From Candidatus Cloacimonas sp. 4484_140 (lineage in GTDB: Bacteria; Cloacimonadota; Cloacimonadia; JGIOTU-2): a stretch of DNA of 7,128 bases. The DNA is taken from assembly GCA_002049945.1 (NCBI GenBank), contig MVCT01000121.1, positions 1 through 7,128 of the forward strand, given 5' to 3'. Below are positions 5,464-7,128 of this stretch, piece by piece. The notes beneath the pieces were generated by a model that saw only the letters and a list, made by a program, of their open reading frames with translations, made no database searches and was not told the DNA's origin. The position numbers and the translations under genes were made by a program. Position 1 is the first letter of the stretch. Each line of letters begins with the position of its first letter.

Positions 5464-6839
5464 GTATCAAGAATGGACAATTTTCAATTAAATCCCAGCC
5501 GGAAAGAATAAAAAACTTTTCCTGTACAGCGGAAATCAAAAACAATGTGATGTCTATGCTCAATGGTTCTTTTAGAATGGGTGACGGCAAACTTTATTTC
5601 AAAAATGTGATAAATAATGATGACACGGATATATTTATCGGGGATATTAATGTTGGCTCTCTAAAATTCAATAACGATGACCAGGGCATAACCATTCATA
5701 TACCGAACTACCAGCCGGAAAGAGGTCTTGTTGATACACGATTAACTGGATATGATGATGAATATTTCACTGTTTATAACGAAAATGGTGCATGGGTCCT
5801 TTCCGGTAAGATACTTCTTTCAAATGGTGATATGATCTATGAAGATGATAAAGAAGAATCTGAAGAGATTGAAGATATAGGATTACCTCCAATTTATGCC
5901 GATTTCGATTTGGTTTATGATAGAAATATCTGGTATGTGTCGAATCCCTTTAATCTGAAAATTGATTCGGGTAACTATATAAGTTTCCGTTCTAACCGGG
6001 AAACTGAAGAGCTTGAGCTTTATTTTGACCTACATTCACGACGGGGGGAAATGCGGCTTTTTGGTGAATCCTTCAGTGTGGAGGATGTGATGGTACGTAA
6101 AGCAAGGCAGGATAAAAAAGTGCTCATTAATGCAACATTCACCAAGCGCACTCCTGATGGTTCTACGATCTATCTGCAAGTGCAATCAACAGAGGATAAG
6201 CTTAGGGCAGATGACATCGGGACTAAGGCATACGGAGATGTAGCTGTTTCATTGAGAAGTGATAATCCCAAAGATGTAACTATGCTCAGCATACTTTCAA
6301 AACTTCAATACGGGAAAGAAATTGATGATCTTTCTGAAGATGAGCGGTTCGATCTTGGAAGAGAACAGGCAATAAATTTAGCCAGCGATGAACTGAATAA
6401 TCTTATTTTTAATCCACTCATAAGCCCTGTGGAAGGAGTTGTCAGAAAGATTCTCGGACTGGACTATGTTAGATTTAAAACCGGTTTTATGAAGAATATC
6501 ATACAAACAAGCGGCATTGTTGAGTCAGATGGTTATATCGTTGATAGGGAATATGACTCTGATCTGGAGCTCATTGGCGAGATCAGCAAGGATATATTGC
6601 TTGAGAATCTTGCAATTGACCTCGGCAAGTACATAACTCCCGAATGGTACCTTAATTACGAGGCACTTATCAAGAGGGAAATGACCTCTATGAATGAAAC
6701 CTATATCGGTGTACAGCATGAGCTTTCCTTAACCTGGGACCTTCCATATAATTTCAGGTTTATCTATCGATATCAATTCTATCCAGCCCAAGGAAAAGAT
6801 AATCAGGGAATATCATTAGAAACAGTTTTGTATTTTTAA
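5460..6839 (+). CDS. tamB: TamB-family protein, C-terminal DUF490 segment (shifted back)
   Basis: This piece carries the conserved TamB C-terminal domain. Family-like reading begins at about 5442 (YEVSASLSIKNGQF), upstream of the nominal TTG at 5460, which has no ribosome binding site. Residues 1-125 continue the beta repeats (LSIKNGQFSIKSQPERI, GKILLSNGDMIY). An acidic linker lies at 129-139 (EDDKEESEEIE). The conserved block follows at 142-280: LPPIYADFDLVYDRNIWY, RRGEMRLFGESFSVEDV, LINATFTKRTPDGSTIYLQV. A helical stretch at 290-345 contains the LASDELNNLI and VRKILGLDYVRFK motifs. The final beta strands (LAIDLGKYITPEWYLNYEAL, VQHELSLTWDLPYNFRFIYRY) end in a C-terminal phenylalanine after ETVLY, a beta-barrel-like finish usual for TamB, whose C-terminal domain contacts the outer-membrane partner. 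Inserting one base between 5441 and 5442 joins the middle segment as PDN-YEVSASLSIKNG. No TamA/BamA gene or clear terminator follows. Confidence 0.85.
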   Translation: MSIKNGQFSIKSQPERIKNFSCTAEIKNNVMSMLNGSFRMGDGKLYFKNVINNDDTDIFIGDINVGSLKFNNDDQGITIHIPNYQPERGLVDTRLTGYDDEYFTVYNENGAWVLSGKILLSNGDMIYEDDKEESEEIEDIGLPPIYADFDLVYDRNIWYVSNPFNLKIDSGNYISFRSNRETEELELYFDLHSRRGEMRLFGESFSVEDVMVRKARQDKKVLINATFTKRTPDGSTIYLQVQSTEDKLRADDIGTKAYGDVAVSLRSDNPKDVTMLSILSKLQYGKEIDDLSEDERFDLGREQAINLASDELNNLIFNPLISPVEGVVRKILGLDYVRFKTGFMKNIIQTSGIVESDGYIVDREYDSDLELIGEISKDILLENLAIDLGKYITPEWYLNYEALIKREMTSMNETYIGVQHELSLTWDLPYNFRFIYRYQFYPAQGKDNQGISLETVLYF

Positions 6840-6862
6840 TCTTATACTTTTTCAAAAAAATA

Positions 6863-6906
6863 GCACGCTGATCCACGCAGATTGGACAGATTTTCGCGGA
6901 TAAAGA
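6863..6906. repeat. Dispersed-repeat-like element after tamB
   Basis: The stretch is built of imperfect 10-11-base units: ACGCTGATCC, ACGCAGATTGG, then ACAGATTTTCGCGGAT. It begins 24 bases after the tamB stop codon and has no coding character. I recall 'cacgctgat-cacgcagatt-acagatttt-cgcggat' strings as a scattered intergenic repeat in several bacterial genomes; copy number here is unknown. Confidence 0.55.
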
Positions 6907-6927
6907 ATAAAAAAATGCTCACCATCC

Positions 6928-6973
6928 GTCTTCATTTCATTACGCCGTGGTTCGCCTTCGTAATACTACGGCG
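6928..6973. repeat. Repeat module related to the lolD-tamB spacer, with inverted repeat
   Basis: Bases 6928-6951 match 3046-3069 at 22 of 24 positions in the same orientation (differences at 6937 and 6947). Within the module CGCCGTGGT at 6943-6951 pairs with ACTACGGCG at 6965-6973 (8 pairs plus one G-T) around a 13-base loop. Bases 6974-7007 continue with CAGGCAGAGAACACAGAG, another repeat-like string, and contain no gene. Confidence 0.6.
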
Positions 6974-7007
6974 CAACAGGCAGGCAGAGAACACAGAGTA
7001 ATATCCA

Positions 7008-7128
7008 CTAATAAAAAAGTAATTCACATACAGCCCAATAGACTTCTCTTCTTTCATCTTCAGTAAGGCCAAGGATGCCCAAGATAATGTCATAATTTTA
7101 CCTTTCTTCTACAATCTTTATTTCTTCC
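7008..7128 (-). pseudogene. Degraded C-terminal fragment of a DNA methylase / restriction-modification protein
   Basis: Read on the minus strand from the window end, one frame gives EEIKIVEER, a TAA stop (7098-7100), then NYDII and ILGLTEDERREVYWAVCEL, and ends with LFY at TAG (7008-7010). The segment around ILGLTEDER-EVYWAVCELV strongly recalls the extreme C-terminus of Eco57I-like and related N-6 adenine DNA methylase / restriction proteins, which normally continue with a basic KNRLEKAKS-like tail. Here that tail is missing and repeat sequence takes over. The in-frame stop and lost tail point to a remnant. The family link is from memory of the motif alone, with only about 38 residues visible, and the gene body lies outside the window. 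Confidence 0.35.

Noticed and set aside
6840..6862. T-run and A-run after tamB as an intrinsic terminator
   Set aside because: TTTTT and AAAAAAA are separated by a single C, so no stable GC-containing hairpin can form.
6932..7093. Minus-strand open frame of 53 codons from ATG 7091-7093 to TGA 6932-6934
   Set aside because: It crosses the dispersed repeats, has no ribosome binding site and competes with the methylase-like frame, which has a recognisable motif.

Overview
The window is A+T-rich DNA from a Gram-negative (diderm) bacterium. It carries a secreted PEGA-domain protein, a LolC/E-type lipoprotein-release permease with its LolD ATPase, and a TamB-family envelope assembly protein. The divergent TamB, the lone Lol permease and the dispersed non-coding repeats are in keeping with the FCB superphylum, perhaps Cloacimonadota. 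That placement is an impression from recalled relatives, not something the sequence proves.

Layout. Bases 1-135 are an AT-rich leader with a plausible sigma70-like promoter and a good ribosome binding site. Bases 136-1143 encode an exported PEGA-domain protein, closed by a strong intrinsic terminator (1168-1197). Only 8 bases after its T-run, and without a Shine-Dalgarno, a lolC-like permease begins (1206-2182). It is split into two frames with about 75-90 central codons missing. An intact lolD follows (2192-2878). Bases 2879-3191 are non-coding and full of palindromic repeats. A tamB-like gene fills 3192-6839 and is cut into three frames by a +1 shift near 4703-4718 and a compensating shift near 5441. 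Bases 6840-7007 hold more dispersed repeat, part of it related to the 2879-3191 repeat. Bases 7008-7128 (minus strand) hold what looks like the decayed C-terminal end of a DNA methylase / restriction-modification gene.

How the genes fit together. LolC/E plus LolD extract lipoproteins from the inner membrane, and TamB helps build or supply the outer membrane, so 1206-6839 is an envelope-biogenesis cluster. The PEGA protein upstream is exported but separately terminated. The notable point is damage: the ATPase is intact while its permease lacks a membrane segment and the coupling loop, and tamB needs two frame changes. Protein sequence stays family-like on both sides of every break, so the lesions are recent, or are assembly/sequencing errors, or in one case (CTT TAA at 4713-4718) might be a recoding site. 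I see no clearly new biological system. The breaks and the shared repeats are the points to recheck.
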